Below are positions 63,846 to 64,000 of a DNA stretch of 64,000 nt, piece by piece (within the stretch, counting starts at the first letter, position 1; every line of letters begins with the position of its first letter). The stretch covers positions 3,300,945 through 3,364,944 of the forward strand of contig KL662191.1 of the NCBI GenBank assembly GCA_000733415.1, in the 5' to 3' direction. Source of the DNA: [Leptolyngbya] sp. JSC-1 (GTDB lineage: Bacteria; Cyanobacteriota; Cyanobacteriia; Elainellales; Elainellaceae). The notes under the pieces are model-generated. The model ran no database searches. It saw only the letters and a program-made list of their open reading frames with translations, and was not told where the DNA came from. The position numbers were made by a program, and so were the translations under genes.

Positions 63846-64000
63846 CTAATCCAATTTACTGTCTGGGCTATCCTGCGACTTCTCCTGAAACCCACGCACA
63901 ATTCGAGACAGTTCATTCTTTTCATCAACCGCCACCCGCGATGGAGAGCCGCTGATGATACCCTCAAAGTTGCGGAACGAGTCTTTGATTTCGGGTCCAT
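63846..64000 (-). CDS. C-terminal part of an unidentified protein
   Basis: A frame entering from the right edge encodes about 50 residues (DSFRNFEGIISGSPSRVAVD, then EKNELSRIVRGFQEKSQDSP) and stops at 63846-63848. The even, charged composition and lack of stops suggest the end of a real gene. I do not recognise the family. Confidence 0.5.
   Translation of the reverse strand, partial: GPEIKDSFRNFEGIISGSPSRVAVDEKNELSRIVRGFQEKSQDSPDSKLD

Overview
This window is chromosomal DNA from a cyanobacterium. It opens with the 3' end of psbA (photosystem II D1) and carries apcE (phycobilisome core-membrane linker), a BciB-type divinyl chlorophyllide reductase, and several families seen mainly in cyanobacteria (DUF4359, low-complexity-tail membrane protein, DUF4347 giant protein, Uma2 nucleases, and smc followed by a PRC-barrel gene). 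Gene content and moderate GC suggest a Leptolyngbya-like lineage, but that is inference. HIP1 (GCGATCGC) is rare; I saw about two copies. No CRISPR array, rRNA, prophage or complete insertion sequence was seen.

Layout. 1-7.5 kb: psbA end, a small mobile-looking repeat, an acidic membrane protein plus b-type cytochrome pair, a divergent photolyase/cryptochrome, and apcE with four linker repeats. 7.5-16.2 kb: Uma2 nuclease, PhoD-like phosphatase, then a leftward block of small stress or metabolic genes (SnoaL-like, GNAT, membrane protein, OsmC, ferritin-like diiron protein, homocysteine S-methyltransferase). This block has an operator-like palindrome in one promoter and a second copy inside the gene. 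16.4-20.4 kb: an alpha/beta hydrolase, then a decay zone with a nonsense-disrupted PD-(D/E)XK gene and a frameshifted Panacea antitoxin whose toxin partner is intact, then tRNA-His. 20.7-31.2 kb: DUF4359, lnt, a beta-lactamase-fold protein without its catalytic residues, a low-complexity-tail membrane protein, a deoxyhypusine-synthase-like gene, and a stress cluster (glycine-rich membrane protein and two PRC-barrel/DUF2382 proteins). 31.4-47.3 kb: sugar ABC permeases and binding protein without an ATPase, an MFS transporter, a 2190-residue DUF4347/cadherin-like/RTX protein, Dps, UvsE, and a second solute-binding protein fused to a membrane anchor. 47.3-64 kb: a processive GT2 glycosyltransferase, EVE protein, bciB, a Ser/Thr kinase, a truncated DUF29 protein, a large anchored unknown, a GT4 glycosyltransferase, smc with a repeat-derived insertion, a PRC-barrel protein, a second Uma2 gene and a partial gene at the right edge.

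Functional themes are light harvesting, protection from UV and oxidative stress (photolyase homologue, UvsE, Dps, OsmC, PRC/DUF2382 proteins) and import or assembly of sugars. The most striking feature that genes do not explain is the abundance of perfect 10-18 bp tandem duplications. One of them breaks the Panacea antitoxin and another adds an in-frame MLQTG repeat to the kinase. A pair of 115-118 bp inverted-repeat elements is also present, and one copy supplies the stop codon and last residues of a GNAT gene.
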